Counted from the first letter of the stretch, positions 16,832-25,658 are shown. The stretch is DNA of 64,000 nt from an uncultured Eubacteriales bacterium (GCA_900314355.1 OMUY01000016.1:62001-126000), one strand, 5' to 3'. The notes: generated from the sequence alone by a model not told the origin. Made by a program: numbers and translations.

Positions 16832-17497
16832 TCACTGAAGATAATAACCTATTCCTCTCGACGCCTTAATCTGAACCGTGGAATGTATGGCGTTAAGCTT
16901 CTTCCTCAAAAACGATACATATACCTCGATTGAATTATATTCGGCTTCGCTGTCGTATCCCCAGATTTTTTCGATAAATTCATCCTTCGAGATAATGTTT
17001 TTCGTATTGTACATCAGCATCTGCATTATTTTAAATTCTTTTCCGCCGAGTTTGATGCTGTTGTCGCCGCATATCAGCTCGTAAGACGACTGATTGAGCT
17101 TTATGTCCTTAAATTCAAGCTCGTTTGTCGGTATCTCGCCTTTTCTCCTTGTCAGCGCTCTGACTCTCGCCAAAAGCTCGCCTTTGTTGAACGGCTTGGT
17201 AAGGTAATCGTCGGCTCCGAGGTCGAGACCTTTTATTTTGTCGTCTATTTCTGTTCTCGCTGTTAGAAGCATTATAGGAGTTGATATTCCGTTGTCCCTC
17301 AATTTTTTCAGCACTGTAAGGCCATCCATTTTAGGCAGCATAATATCAAGGAGGATAAGGTCGTAAATTCCGCTCATAGCGTAGTCGTATCCGTCCTGTC
17401 CGTCAAATACTTTATCAACAAAATACTGTTCTTTCTTAAGCATCGACTCTATCGCGTCGGCGAGCTGTTCTTCGTCCTCAACTACAAGTATTCTCAT
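16832..17497 (-). CDS. OmpR/PhoB-family response regulator
   Basis: A 221-residue DNA-binding response regulator. The receiver domain has the acidic pocket VVEDEE (residues 5-10), phospho-acceptor Asp51 in LLDIMLPKMDG, LLTA (Thr/Ser switch) and Lys101 in TKPF. The C-terminal winged helix (about 125-221) shows KEFKIMQMLMYN, IWGYDSEAEYNSIEVYVSFL and SRGIGYYL, as in OmpR/PhoB proteins. It precedes the sensor kinase gene, and both are read from the promoter at 17551-17579. Confidence 0.96.
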   Translation of the reverse strand: MRILVVEDEEQLADAIESMLKKEQYFVDKVFDGQDGYDYAMSGIYDLILLDIMLPKMDGLTVLKKLRDNGISTPIMLLTARTEIDDKIKGLDLGADDYLTKPFNKGELLARVRALTRRKGEIPTNELEFKDIKLNQSSYELICGDNSIKLGGKEFKIMQMLMYNTKNIISKDEFIEKIWGYDSEAEYNSIEVYVSFLRKKLNAIHSTVQIKASRGIGYYLQ

Positions 17498-17550
17498 AAA
17501 ATTATTCCTCGTAAAAAAAGTAAATATAAAAATCCATAATGATTATTTAT

Positions 17551-17579
17551 ATTATATCACGTCGGCAGGTGAAAAACAA
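17551..17579 (-). promoter_or_regulatory. Promoter of the two-component operon
   Basis: On the minus strand: TTGTTT (17579-17574), 17-bp spacer ending in TGA, TATAAT (17556-17551), i.e. an extended -10 promoter. Confidence 0.72.
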
Positions 17580-17622
17580 ATATAAATAATTTTTGTAAGT
17601 TTTGAACAAAAATTGTTATAAA

Positions 17623-17826
17623 TTATTTTTCTGAATATTTCAGAAGAATATTGATAAGCGATCTCCAATAAGGCGGGTAAACGTTGGAGCCTAAATAACT
17701 GAGCTTTTTTCCGTTTTTAAGTTTTATGTCAAGATACCGGTTGTAACCGTCAAGCAACTCATACAACGACTGTTCATATTTTTTATCCCATTCATTGATA
17801 AACATTTTTGTAAAAAGCTTATCCAA
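17623..17826 (-). pseudogene. Possible gene remnant or small unknown protein (67 aa open frame)
   Basis: An open frame whose composition looks protein-like (aromatic-rich, e.g. YELLDGYNRYLDIKL and YLGSNVYPPYWRSLINIL). The first possible start is TTG 17826 and neither it nor the internal ATG at 17805 has a ribosome site. The frame stays open upstream for a further 20 codons or so without any start. This looks more like the C-terminal end of a decayed gene than a complete one. No family is recognised. Confidence 0.35.
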
Positions 17827-18011
17827 TGTAATTTTTTGCGCATCTGAAAATATAAGAAAAATTTTTCCGCAACTATTTCAGTTCGAATTAAATAATATTT
17901 ATTTGCTGCCCGAAAAAAGGGACATTAAAAAAGTTATACTTAAATAAATTAAAATTAACAACGTTGAAGCGATTGTGAGTGCGGACAGTTTATGGCGAAT
18001 AAGAAAAAAGA

Positions 18012-18040
18012 TTGATTTATTTAAAATAATCTGTTATAAT
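18012..18040 (+). promoter_or_regulatory. Promoter of the acidic small protein gene
   Basis: TTGATT (18012-18017), 17-bp spacer, TATAAT (18035-18040). Confidence 0.75.
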
Positions 18041-18060
18041 AATTTACAGAGGGAAAAGCT

Positions 18061-18381
18061 ATGAGTAAAGATAATAAAGATATCGATATGAATACAGAAG
18101 AAATTCAGAAAAATGACGAGCCGGAGCTTGAAGAAGCGACAGACGAGGACATCCAGAAAGTAATGGATGAAATCGATTGGGATAAATTGATTGACGAATG
18201 TATTCATGAAACATATACGGATGAGGAATTAGCCGAAATAGACAGGCGAACCGATGAAATGTTCGATAGAGCGAGTAAGGCAAAAACCCAACAAGAAAAA
18301 ATGAAAATTTTCTATGAATACGACCCCGACTCTATTGAAATAGGAGAAGACGGGATATATAGGGATAAAATAGGCATATAA
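18061..18381 (+). CDS. Acidic hypothetical protein (106 aa)
   Basis: A very acidic cytosolic protein rich in Asp and Glu with no hydrophobic segment (for example EPELEEATDEDIQKVMDEID and YTDEELAEIDRRTDEMF). Secondary structure looks mainly helical, and it ends with a short segment YEYDPDSIEIGEDGIYRD. No family is recognised. The gene is well formed: consensus-like promoter, ribosome site AGAGGGAAAAGCT before ATG and a terminator 80 nt downstream. Highly acidic small proteins of this kind are sometimes DNA mimics or binding partners of basic proteins, but nothing here shows that. Confidence 0.75.
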   Translation: MSKDNKDIDMNTEEIQKNDEPELEEATDEDIQKVMDEIDWDKLIDECIHETYTDEELAEIDRRTDEMFDRASKAKTQQEKMKIFYEYDPDSIEIGEDGIYRDKIGI

Positions 18382-18462
18382 TACATTGAACAAAATATAA
18401 TACGAAAGGAATCGCGGGAAAAAGGAATCGCAGAAATAAGGACAGAACGCGTGACCAGAGAA

Positions 18463-18502
18463 AAAGCGGCCGATTCGATGAACGCCGCTTTGCGGTTTTT
18501 TT
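18463..18502 (+). terminator. Terminator after the acidic protein gene
   Basis: Stem AAAGCGGC / GCCGCTTT (18463-18470 and 18484-18491) followed by GCGGTTTTTTT. Confidence 0.82.
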
Positions 18503-18640
18503 GAGAATCCGCCTGCAGAAAAAAACTTTTGCCGTCAGGATTTAGTGTAATGTTCCCGGACTAAATCGGCAGAAACTCTTATCGCATTTTCCGTAATTAG
18601 TTTGAAGTTTTCGGGAATAAAAACCGACTTATAAAAATAA

Positions 18641-18662
18641 CGTCCGGCGAAAATGCCGGACG
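18641..18662 (-). terminator. Terminator of the PAP2 phosphatase gene
   Basis: Perfect stem CGTCCGGC-GAAAAT-GCCGGACG; on the minus strand it is followed by TTATTTTTAT. It begins 10 nt past the stop codon of the PAP2 gene. Confidence 0.9.
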
Positions 18663-18671
18663 CAAATTTTT

Positions 18672-19370
18672 TTATTTGTCACTGCCGTTTACCACTTCGA
18701 GTTCATCGAGCTTTTGGGCTTTTTTCTTTTCCTTGTTCTTTCCGGAATTGTCGAAAAGATTTTTAAGAGCCTTGACTACGTAGTACGCGAGTATTCCCGC
18801 CAAAATTCCGATAACCGCTCCGCCGATTACGTCGGTGCAGTAATGAACGCACAGGTAAATTCTCGAACATGCGATCAAAATCGCGTACACGGGGAAAATC
18901 CATTTGACCGATTTCTTTTTAACATTCGCGAAAAGCGCCGTCGCTATTTCACACGCCGACGTCGTGTGACCCGAAGGGAAAGAGTAATCAGATTCCGTAA
19001 GAGCTCCCGCCTCGTTGTAAAGCTTCATAAATACCGGATTATCCGCGAGAGAAACGTAAGGTCTCGGCCTTGAAATAAGAGGTTTGAAAAGTACGTTTGT
19101 CAAAAGCGTTCCTATGCCGATAGCCAAAACCAATGTCGCGCCGTATTTTCTCGTCTTTTTCGGAATTAGCAGGATAAGTCCCAGCACAGCTACGGCAACT
19201 GCGGCCTCCGTGTCTCCGAATTTCGTCAGCACTTGGACAAACGACGTCATTCCCTGCGAGTGAAGCTTTCCGAAAAGCTCCCACGCTCCCATGTCAAATC
19301 CCGCAAACGTATTGTTAATCCAAGTCGCGAATGCGGACGCCTGAACAGCCAAAAACTGCATAAATACCAC
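18672..19370 (-). CDS. PAP2-superfamily membrane phosphatase
   Basis: A 232-residue integral membrane protein with about five to six transmembrane helices. The three PAP2 phosphatase motifs are complete: KPLISRPRP (KxxxxxxRP), YSFPSGHTT (PSGH, the catalytic region with proton-donor His) and CSRIYLCVHYCTDV (SRxxxxxHxxxD with the nucleophile His). Such enzymes dephosphorylate lipid phosphates, for instance phosphatidylglycerophosphate or undecaprenyl pyrophosphate, at the membrane surface. The C-terminus is a Lys-rich cytosolic tail. The start ATG at 19370 follows AAAAAAAGGAGTGGT. It appears monocistronic. Confidence 0.93.
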   Translation of the reverse strand: MVFMQFLAVQASAFATWINNTFAGFDMGAWELFGKLHSQGMTSFVQVLTKFGDTEAAVAVAVLGLILLIPKKTRKYGATLVLAIGIGTLLTNVLFKPLISRPRPYVSLADNPVFMKLYNEAGALTESDYSFPSGHTTSACEIATALFANVKKKSVKWIFPVYAILIACSRIYLCVHYCTDVIGGAVIGILAGILAYYVVKALKNLFDNSGKNKEKKKAQKLDELEVVNGSDK

Positions 19371-19604
19371 TCCTTTTTTTTAGGAATTAATTTTTGTTCA
19401 ATTTATTATATAAAAATTTGTATATGTTTTCAAGTGAAAGTTGTTTCTTAAAAAAGCCGTAATGTTTTGACAAAAATTTATATTGACAAAAAATTCGGCA
19501 GACTTCAAAAGCCCGCCGATCGCTCAATATTAAAGGTTGATTTACATTTTTATTAATGGTATTATTACTTAGGTTGAAAATTTTATTATTTGCAGGAGAT
19601 AAAT

Positions 19605-21365
19605 ATGGCAAGAAATGAATATCCGCGTCCGTCTTTCGTAAGAGAAAATTGGCTCTCGCTCAACGGCCAATGGGATTTTGAAATAGGCGGCGATAAATTA
19701 AAGCCCGAAAACGTCGAGTACACAAAGAAAATAGAAGTTCCGTTCTGCCCGGAATCAAAACTGTCCGGAATAGAATACAAAGATTTCATGACCTCTGTTT
19801 GGTATAAAAGGGAAGTTGAAATAACTGCGGACAACCTTAAAGGCGCCGTAATTCTTCATATAGACGCGTGCGATTACGAGACATTCGCTTATGTGAACGG
19901 CAAAGAGGCCGGCCGCCACAAGGGCGGCTATACTCCTATGGAGTTTGAAATCTCCGATAAGCTCACAGAGGGCAAAAACATAATAACAATTCACGCGAAG
20001 GACGACACAAAGTCAAACGCTGTCCCGTCCGGCAAGCAGTCGTCAAGGCTTGAAAGCTACGGCTGTTCTTACACGAGAACCACGGGAATTTGGCAGTCCG
20101 TATGGCTTGAGTTCTGCGATAAAACCTACATCACTACTACAAGAATCGACCAGGATATCGACAACTCAAAATTCAGGTATCAGGGTTATCTCTCCGACTC
20201 AAACGCCGACAAAGCCGAGATAGAGGTTTCCTACAAGGGTGAAATTCAGGCAGAGCAGACTGTAGATATAGACAAGAAAAAGAAATTCTTCGCGTTCCCC
20301 GAGATAAAGATTGAAAATATGAAGCTTTGGGACGTTTTAAAGCCTGAAATATACGACATAAAAGTTAAGATTTTAAGAGACGGCGAAGTTGCGGACGAAG
20401 TCAAAACTTATACCGGATTCAGAAAAATAGAGCTCAAGGACGGCAAATTTTGGCTCAACTCAAGACCTGTATTTTTGAGAAATATCCTTGACCAGGGATT
20501 TTACCCCGACGGAATTTATACCGCTCCCGAAAAGGAAGACCTCGAGAAGGATATTGACATAGCTATTTCGTTCGGATTTAACGGAGCCCGCCTTCATCAG
20601 AAAGTTTTCGAGCCGTGGTATCTCTACTATGCGGATATGAAAGGCTACCTCGTGTGGGACGAGTTCCCGAACTGGGGAGTCAGAATCGAGATGAAGAGAA
20701 AGAAAGTCATCGAGGACGTCGCGTATCAGTGGGAAGAGGTCATGTTCAGAGATTTCAACAGACCGTCGGTAATAGGATGGTGCCCGCTTAACGAATGCTG
20801 GACAAAAGATAATTTCTGTGACAACATAGGTCAGAGAGCGCTTTTCAAACTCACAAAAGAAATTGACAGCGTAAGACCGTGCGTTGGCTCGTCGGGAGGT
20901 CCTCTTTTCTACACCGATATCGACGACTATCACGACTACTCAAAAGATGTTGATAAACTAAAGGAGTTATTCCACAATCACCCGAACGGCATTTTAAAGC
21001 CCAACGCCGCAGCCGTTCAGAATAAGCTCAGAGGAGCGGGATATTTAACTCCAAAGCAGCTTCAGGGAATGCCTATATTCCTTTCCGAATTCGGAGGAAT
21101 AGGCCTTGCGGCGTCGCCCGAAAATGAGGACGGCTCGTGGAGCTATGTATCGGAATCCACCGAGGAGACATATGTTGACCATTACTGCGCGCTTGTCAAG
21201 GCTATTTTGGAATCGGATCTGATGGGTATGTGCTACACTCAGCTCACAGACGTCGAGCAGGAGCAGAACGGTCTTGTGACATATGACAGAAAAGATAAAA
21301 TTTCCGAAGCCGGAAAGAAGAGAATTTACGAGGCAAACACTGCGAAAGCCTTTGTAGAAGAGTGA
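19605..21365 (+). CDS. Glycoside hydrolase family 2 enzyme (beta-galactosidase/glucuronidase-like)
   Basis: A 586-residue cytosolic glycosidase. Order: sugar-binding jelly roll (residues about 5-165, beginning RPSFVRENWLSLNGQWDFE), immunoglobulin-like GH2 domain (about 170-270), and TIM barrel (about 275-586). The acid/base Glu is in GWCPLNECW (about residue 395) and the nucleophile Glu in PIFLSEFGG (about 493). No signal peptide is present. The length is that of short GH2 proteins lacking C-terminal accessory domains. The start is ATG 19605, 5 nt after AGGAGAT; an in-frame TTG at 19590 lies upstream of the ribosome site and is rejected. The exact substrate is not readable. Confidence 0.92.
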   Translation: MARNEYPRPSFVRENWLSLNGQWDFEIGGDKLKPENVEYTKKIEVPFCPESKLSGIEYKDFMTSVWYKREVEITADNLKGAVILHIDACDYETFAYVNGKEAGRHKGGYTPMEFEISDKLTEGKNIITIHAKDDTKSNAVPSGKQSSRLESYGCSYTRTTGIWQSVWLEFCDKTYITTTRIDQDIDNSKFRYQGYLSDSNADKAEIEVSYKGEIQAEQTVDIDKKKKFFAFPEIKIENMKLWDVLKPEIYDIKVKILRDGEVADEVKTYTGFRKIELKDGKFWLNSRPVFLRNILDQGFYPDGIYTAPEKEDLEKDIDIAISFGFNGARLHQKVFEPWYLYYADMKGYLVWDEFPNWGVRIEMKRKKVIEDVAYQWEEVMFRDFNRPSVIGWCPLNECWTKDNFCDNIGQRALFKLTKEIDSVRPCVGSSGGPLFYTDIDDYHDYSKDVDKLKELFHNHPNGILKPNAAAVQNKLRGAGYLTPKQLQGMPIFLSEFGGIGLAASPENEDGSWSYVSESTEETYVDHYCALVKAILESDLMGMCYTQLTDVEQEQNGLVTYDRKDKISEAGKKRIYEANTAKAFVEE

Positions 21366-21371
21366 TAAATT

Positions 21372-21926
21372 ATGACGGTTGACGAAAAGCTTGTCGAAAA
21401 GAAAGTAAAATCCACTGAGATTTATGACGGAAAACTTCTCCATGTTTTTTCCGACGAGGTTGAACTGCCCAACGGAAGACATTCTTCCAGGGAATATATA
21501 AAACACAACGGAGCCGTGGGAATAGTTCCTTTGACCGAAAACGGAGAAGTAATTTATGTTAAGCAGTACAGATATCCCATAGACAAGGTGACAGTTGAAA
21601 TACCGGCGGGAAAAATCGACCCAGGCGAGGAAAAATTCGCGGCGGCGCAGAGGGAATTGAAGGAAGAAACCGGTCTGACTGCCGGCAAATGGACTTATCT
21701 CGGTTCGCTTTTTCCATCCGTCGCCTACACTACGGAGGTAATTCACCTTTATCTCGCGCAGGATTTGAAATCCGGAAAGCAGCGTCTTGACGAGGACGAG
21801 TTTTTAAACGTCTATAAAATGAAACTCTCTGAATTTACGGACAAAGTCATGAACAATGAGATATGCGACTCGAAAACAGAGATAGCTATTTTGAAAACGG
21901 CGAAATTGACGGGAAATGAAAAATAA
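21372..21926 (+). CDS. Nudix hydrolase, ADP-ribose pyrophosphatase-like
   Basis: A 184-residue Nudix protein. The Nudix box is complete: GKIDPGEEKF followed by AAAQRELKEETGL (Gx5Ex7REUxEExGU), and the preceding VEIPAGKID segment is typical of ADP-ribose pyrophosphatases (YqkG/NudF type), as is the FPSVAYTTEVIHLYLA stretch downstream. It probably hydrolyses ADP-ribose to AMP and ribose 5-phosphate in the cytosol. It starts 6 nt after the GH2 stop and overlaps the HAD gene by 11 nt, so the three genes are one operon. Confidence 0.92.
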   Translation: MTVDEKLVEKKVKSTEIYDGKLLHVFSDEVELPNGRHSSREYIKHNGAVGIVPLTENGEVIYVKQYRYPIDKVTVEIPAGKIDPGEEKFAAAQRELKEETGLTAGKWTYLGSLFPSVAYTTEVIHLYLAQDLKSGKQRLDEDEFLNVYKMKLSEFTDKVMNNEICDSKTEIAILKTAKLTGNEK

Positions 21927-22578
21927 TAATTTCAGTTTTGACGCTGCGGTTTTCGACGTGGACGGAACTCTGCTTGATTCGATGTACGTGTGGAGGGAGT
22001 CGGGCAAAGAATTTCTTCGGGACAACGGAATAAAAGATGATTCCGAGGCCGACGACCTGCTTTTCATGGGATTTGAACAGACTTTGGAAAGACTTAAAAA
22101 TAAATATCACATAAATATCACCAAGGAAAAATTCATAGACGAGGTTAATATCAGATGTGAAAAATATTATTTCAACGAAGTGGAGCCGAAAAAAGGAACC
22201 CGGGAATTTCTTGAATACCTCAAAAACAAAAACGTTCGTATGGGCATAGCTACGGCGACCCATTCATATCTGATAGAACCCGCATTGAAGAGAACAAGAC
22301 TATTCGATTATTTCTCTTTCGTCTATTCTACTCAGGATCTCGGTCTAACAAAGCAGAAAAGAGAAATATTCGACCTCTGCGCCAAAAAGCTCGGTTCAAA
22401 ACCTCAAGACACGGCAGTGTTCGAGGACGCCTATTACGCCATGAAAACAGCTCACGACGCGGGTTACAAAGTCTTCGGAGTAAAGGACGAGTATAATGTC
22501 AATTCTGAAGCGGAAAACAGGGCTGTGACCGCAGACATTCGAGACAACCTCGGCGACTACATAGGAATACTCGATTGA
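21916..22578 (+). CDS. HAD-superfamily hydrolase (beta-phosphoglucomutase/phosphatase type)
   Basis: A 220-residue HAD subfamily IA phosphatase-like enzyme. Motif I is FDVDGTLLDS (nucleophile and acid/base Asp, residues about 12-21), motif II Thr in GIATATHS (about 113-120), motif III Lys in GLTKQKREIF (about 145) and motif IV Asp in AVFEDAYYAM (about 170-180). A helical cap lies between motifs I and II. Substrates are probably sugar phosphates or nucleotides, but are not determined. The gene overlaps the Nudix gene. Confidence 0.9.
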   Translation: MKNNNFSFDAAVFDVDGTLLDSMYVWRESGKEFLRDNGIKDDSEADDLLFMGFEQTLERLKNKYHINITKEKFIDEVNIRCEKYYFNEVEPKKGTREFLEYLKNKNVRMGIATATHSYLIEPALKRTRLFDYFSFVYSTQDLGLTKQKREIFDLCAKKLGSKPQDTAVFEDAYYAMKTAHDAGYKVFGVKDEYNVNSEAENRAVTADIRDNLGDYIGILD

Positions 22579-22597
22579 TAAATTAAAATTAATAAAA

Positions 22598-22625
22598 AAA
22601 AAGGAGTCTTTTTCGGACTCTCTTA
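22598..22625 (-). terminator. Terminator between convergent genes
   Basis: Stem AGGAGTC / GGACTCT (about 22602-22608 and 22615-22621) with nine T residues on the minus side (A run 22594-22602), so it mainly ends the 39-residue peptide gene; on the plus side it closes the GH2-Nudix-HAD operon less strongly. Confidence 0.85.
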
Positions 22626-22692
22626 TATATTATCCCGTTTTTCACGGGCGATTGAAAATCATCGAAAAGGCTTGACGCCGTTTGAACATTCC

Positions 22693-22812
22693 TTACATTG
22701 TAGAAATGGCGTGAAGCTCAATGATTTTCCAGAACTTTTTCCAAGACATGCCTTTTTCGTTTGCTATGTCGTTCATGAGTTCCTTTTCGACTTTTTCGAT
22801 TTCACGATCCAT
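22693..22812 (-). CDS. Small charged peptide (39 aa), unknown function
   Basis: A 39-codon gene with an excellent ribosome site (AAAGGAGATAATA-ATG), a consensus promoter and a terminator, hence very likely real. The product starts MDREIEKVEKELMNDIANEK and continues GMSWKKFWKIIELHAISTM: an acidic/basic helix, then a Trp/Phe-rich amphipathic segment. No family is recognised and there is no signal peptide. The short leader contains an 8-bp-arm hairpin (22844-22866) at the predicted transcription start. Two inverted TTGCACAA/TTGTGCAA copies lie upstream of its -35. Confidence 0.78.
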   Translation of the reverse strand: MDREIEKVEKELMNDIANEKGMSWKKFWKIIELHAISTM

Positions 22813-22843
22813 GATTATTATCTCCTTTTCTTTATTTTACTTT

Positions 22844-22866
22844 CTGTGATCTCTTCCCGATCACAG
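22844..22866 (-). promoter_or_regulatory. 5'-end hairpin/operator of the 39-residue peptide gene
   Basis: Perfect palindrome CTGTGATC-N7-GATCACAG. On the minus strand it begins about 6 nt after the -10 hexamer, i.e. it starts at the first transcribed bases. It could be an RNA hairpin protecting the message or a repressor site. Confidence 0.7.
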
Positions 22867-22871
22867 CTATT

Positions 22872-22899
22872 ATTATAGTCAAAAAATTCAAATTGTCAA
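22872..22899 (-). promoter_or_regulatory. Promoter of the 39-residue peptide gene
   Basis: On the minus strand: TTGACA (22899-22894), 16-bp spacer, TATAAT (22877-22872); full consensus. Confidence 0.9.
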
Positions 22900-23495
22900 G
22901 GCATATTGCACAAATATGGTTAATTAAAATTGTGCAAAATCACCAAAGAACTTATTGGTATACTCGATAAAAAAATTTTTGGTGAAATCAAAAGGCTTTG
23001 TGCAATGTGCTAAAAATATCGGCTGAATTTTCAACATAATGACGAATACAAGGATTTGTGTCGAAAAGAGGCAAAAAAAGTTTGTTAGAATTTTTTTGAA
23101 AAATTTTTAAATTTAAGCGAAAATTTTTCACTGAAAACGTTTCCGAAACTCTGATTTTCCTGTAAATTATAACAAATTTGCTTGATTTTACCTGTTTTGG
23201 TCGAAAAAAAGCTGTTTTCTCGTTAAAAATAGACTCAAATTTAACATTATGTTAATATTCCCTCATAATTTACCGTAATTGTTTAAAAAAAACCTCGTAA
23301 AACATCTTTGAAACCATAATTTTTTGATAATTTTCGTCATATTCCGTACCAAAAAAGACAATATTTCTGAATTGTCATAATATTTAATGTTCAATCCGCA
23401 TTTTTTTTGCGGCTGAGGATTTTGAAAAACTTAAAATGAATGAACTCAATGCTTGGTAGCTTGAACACGTTAGATTTATTCGTCCTATTCCCATT
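22900..23495. other. Long AT-rich non-coding region with repeats
   Basis: About 600 bp without a believable gene. It holds TTGCACAA (22906-22913), TTGTGCAA (22930-22937) and again TTGTGCAA (22998-23005), the inverted pair CACCAAA / TTTGGTG (22941-22947 and 22978-22984), a hairpin GACAAT / ATTGTC (23357-23376) and CCGCA-T6-TGCGG near 23396-23413. The function is unknown; an untranslated RNA cannot be excluded, and no known RNA family is recognised. Confidence 0.5.
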
Positions 23496-23524
23496 AAAAA
23501 ACCGCCTTTTTTACAGGCGGTTTA
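23496..23524 (-). terminator. Terminator of the rubredoxin gene
   Basis: Stem AAACCGCC / GGCGGTTT; the minus-strand product is GCCTGTAAAAAAGGCGG followed by TTTTTT. Confidence 0.9.
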
Positions 23525-23545
23525 ATGATTTTATTTTGAACAAAA

Positions 23546-23701
23546 TTATTCTGCCGAGAAGTTGGACTTGTCAACTCCGCACATGGGGCAGGTCCAGTCA
23601 TCGGGGAGATCCTCGAATTTTGTTCCGGGGGCTATTCCGTTGTCGGGATCACCTACAGCCTCGTCGTAAACATATCCGCATACGTCACATACATATTTCA
23701 T
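23546..23701 (-). CDS. Rubredoxin
   Basis: A 51-residue mononuclear-iron electron carrier. The two Cys pairs that ligate iron are present: [18 protein letters not shown] (CxxCG) and [14 protein letters not shown] (CPxCG). Length and the aromatic core (Tyr4-type, Tyr11, Trp37-type) are typical. In anaerobes it passes electrons to oxygen- or peroxide-reducing enzymes or other oxidoreductases. Ribosome site CAGGAGGAAC, 8 nt before ATG. It lies 78 nt downstream of the MBL-fold hydrolase gene on the same strand, with an imperfect hairpin between, so partial co-transcription is possible. Confidence 0.98.
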   Translation of the reverse strand: MKYVCDVCGYVYDEAVGDPDNGIAPGTKFEDLPDDWTCPMCGVDKSNFSAE

Positions 23702-23778
23702 TGCTTTTGTTCCTCCTGATTTTTTTAATTTATTATTGAAAAGCGTTTCCGATTTTAGAAACCGCCTTTTTTGATTTT

Positions 23779-24564
23779 TCAGCGGATGTTGTTCATCCTG
23801 TAATAAATTTTATATCCGTTTACGTTTTTGATTTGAAGGATGGGCAGGAATGAATTCTGCTTTTTCAAAATCTCATCGCACGCTTTCATTCCGTTTTCAA
23901 ACTGCTCTTTTGTCAAAGGCTCCATCGAGTGAGAAGGATATATAAAATCGTACTCATCGGAAAGCGACTTTACTTTTTCCATAGTCTTTTTCAATGTCTC
24001 TACGGAATCGGATTCTTTGAACCATAAAACGTTTGTCGGGTTGAGCACGTCGCCCGTGAAAAGGATTTTGTCCTCAATGTCAAGGAACGAAAGCGAGCCG
24101 TCGGTATGTCCGGGAGTTGCTATTACTTTGAGCGTCTTGCCGCCGAGGCCTATAGTGTCGTCCTGTCTTAAAAACATCGTCATAGGTTCTTTTTTGGTGG
24201 GATGAAGTTTAATATCGGTTATCGGCACTTTTACATCGCCTTTGATATAATATAAAAGCAGGTAGCCGAACCTTCTCGCGATATTATTTCTTTTAATTAT
24301 CTCCGAGTCGCCTCTCGATATTCTCAAAGTCTTGAATTGACCTCTTCCGCCGATATGGTCGCAGTGACCGTGCGTGCATGCTAAAATTACCGGCTTATCC
24401 GTCAGCTGTCTTATGACGTAAAGATAATCCCCCGCTCCGAGACCGCAGTCTATGCAGCAGGCCTGATCCTCACCCTCGATTACGAACATTGTCGCGAGAT
24501 TGTACTCGTTTATAACGTATACCTTTGGCGCGATTTCTTTAACTTCATATTTATTTATATACAT
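23779..24564 (-). CDS. MBL-fold metallo-hydrolase
   Basis: A 261-residue metallo-beta-lactamase-fold hydrolase. Metal ligands are visible: [12 protein letters not shown] (HxHxDH, residues about 79-88), [13 protein letters not shown] (second-site His, about 150) and LFTGDVL (bridging Asp, about 170); YPSHSMEP holds the last His (about 210). The family includes glyoxalase II-like and other thioester or phosphodiester hydrolases; the substrate is not readable. It lacks a flavodoxin domain, so it is not a flavodiiron protein despite the rubredoxin gene next to it. Confidence 0.9.
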   Translation of the reverse strand: MYINKYEVKEIAPKVYVINEYNLATMFVIEGEDQACCIDCGLGAGDYLYVIRQLTDKPVILACTHGHCDHIGGRGQFKTLRISRGDSEIIKRNNIARRFGYLLLYYIKGDVKVPITDIKLHPTKKEPMTMFLRQDDTIGLGGKTLKVIATPGHTDGSLSFLDIEDKILFTGDVLNPTNVLWFKESDSVETLKKTMEKVKSLSDEYDFIYPSHSMEPLTKEQFENGMKACDEILKKQNSFLPILQIKNVNGYKIYYRMNNIR

Positions 24565-24675
24565 ATATATGTTCCGCTTCCTGAAATATCAAAATACAAT
24601 AGAAAATTATATACCGAAATATTAACAGATTATAAAATCTTTGTCAATCTTGTGAAAATTTTGATTCCGGAAATA

Positions 24676-25527
24676 TTACTCGGTCAATTTATATTTTGTA
24701 AGGTTTATGCTTTCTCTTTTTATTCCTCTGTCAAGCACGCAGAAAATGAGCTGCCCGTCGGAATCCTTATATACGGTCATGCCCTCCGCTTCAAATTTTT
24801 CTCCGACATTTCTTGCGAAAAGAACCGATACTTCGCCTGTTGAAAGGTCGGCGGTATAAATTTTCTTCGCTCCGTCCTCGTCGCTTGACATATATAATTT
24901 TCCGTCGCAGACTTCCGCTCCCTGTATTTTATTTACGGATTCCGAAAGCGGAACAGTTTTGATTAAACTCATATCGTCTAAACTGAATACATTCAATACT
25001 TCGGCGTTTTCCCATTCCGCGGTGTAAAGGCAGCCGTTTTCGGCGTCGACGGCGCACCACGGCACTCCCTCTTTGTGAAGAGACTGAGGAAGGGAATAAT
25101 ATTTGCCGGTATATTTCAAAGTCTTTGCATCGTATACCGCGATAAACGGATTTTTGTAATCGGGGCCGTCTTCAATCGCCGCGTAGATTTTTCCGTCATA
25201 ATATGAAATGCCGCCTATGTGGTTGCATCCCATTTTTTTAAGTTCGGAAGGAATGGCGTTCATCGTCACTCTGAAAATTTCGCCGGTCTTCATATCGGCC
25301 TTGGCAAGATTTTTTGTTCCGCTGAAATAATAATATTCGCCGTCGTTTGTGACGCCCTGAGAACAGTAGTCTTTTTCGTTTAAGACGTATACCTGTTTTG
25401 AAACAGCCTGAGCTCCGTCGGGCGCAGGCAGATTCTTTTCCGCAGACCCGGCGATAACGGTTGCGATAATCGTGATTAGTATCCAGATTTTTTTAATTAC
25501 AACATAAAAGCCGCCCATTGTGAACAT
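24676..25527 (-). CDS. Secreted or membrane-anchored beta-propeller-like protein
   Basis: A 283-residue protein with an N-terminal hydrophobic segment (VVIKKIWILITIIATVIAGS, within the first 30 residues), probably an uncleaved anchor or a signal peptide. The rest is beta-rich with repeated blades of the type YYFSGTKNLAKADMKTGEIF, KIYAAIEDGPDY, CLYTAEWENAEVLNVFSLDD and KLYMSSDEDGAKKIYTADL, which fits a quinoprotein-like or YncE-like propeller. No catalytic motif is seen. The start may be ATG 25527 or the Met four residues later. Function is unknown, perhaps extracellular binding. Confidence 0.72.
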   Translation of the reverse strand: MFTMGGFYVVIKKIWILITIIATVIAGSAEKNLPAPDGAQAVSKQVYVLNEKDYCSQGVTNDGEYYYFSGTKNLAKADMKTGEIFRVTMNAIPSELKKMGCNHIGGISYYDGKIYAAIEDGPDYKNPFIAVYDAKTLKYTGKYYSLPQSLHKEGVPWCAVDAENGCLYTAEWENAEVLNVFSLDDMSLIKTVPLSESVNKIQGAEVCDGKLYMSSDEDGAKKIYTADLSTGEVSVLFARNVGEKFEAEGMTVYKDSDGQLIFCVLDRGIKRESINLTKYKLTE

Positions 25528-25658
25528 GAATTTTTTCTCCTAATAATATTTTTTTTTCTATTATATAACCGCTTTTCTGTTTCGTCAAACATTTATTTAT
25601 ATAATTTTATGAAAATCGACAAATTTTTTGTGTCGGGAGTTGTAAACTGCGATTTCGC

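Noticed and set aside
18541..18640. Short open stretch on the minus strand reading FIPENFKLITENAIRV-like residues
   Set aside because: It has no start codon, no ribosome site and overlaps the PAP2 terminator; an open stretch of this length arises by chance.
22672..22878. Plus-strand open frame over the 39-residue peptide gene
   Set aside because: Antisense to a well-supported minus-strand gene and lacking a ribosome site.
23128..23160. GAAAACGTTTCC-like stretch resembling a CcpA cre site, with a similar one near 23740
   Set aside because: Matches are incomplete at the outer bases and the second copy has an inserted base and fits better as part of an imperfect hairpin behind the MBL-fold gene.
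23779..24564. Flavodiiron protein next to rubredoxin
   Set aside because: The protein is only 261 residues and lacks the flavodoxin domain and the iron-site motif of flavodiiron proteins.
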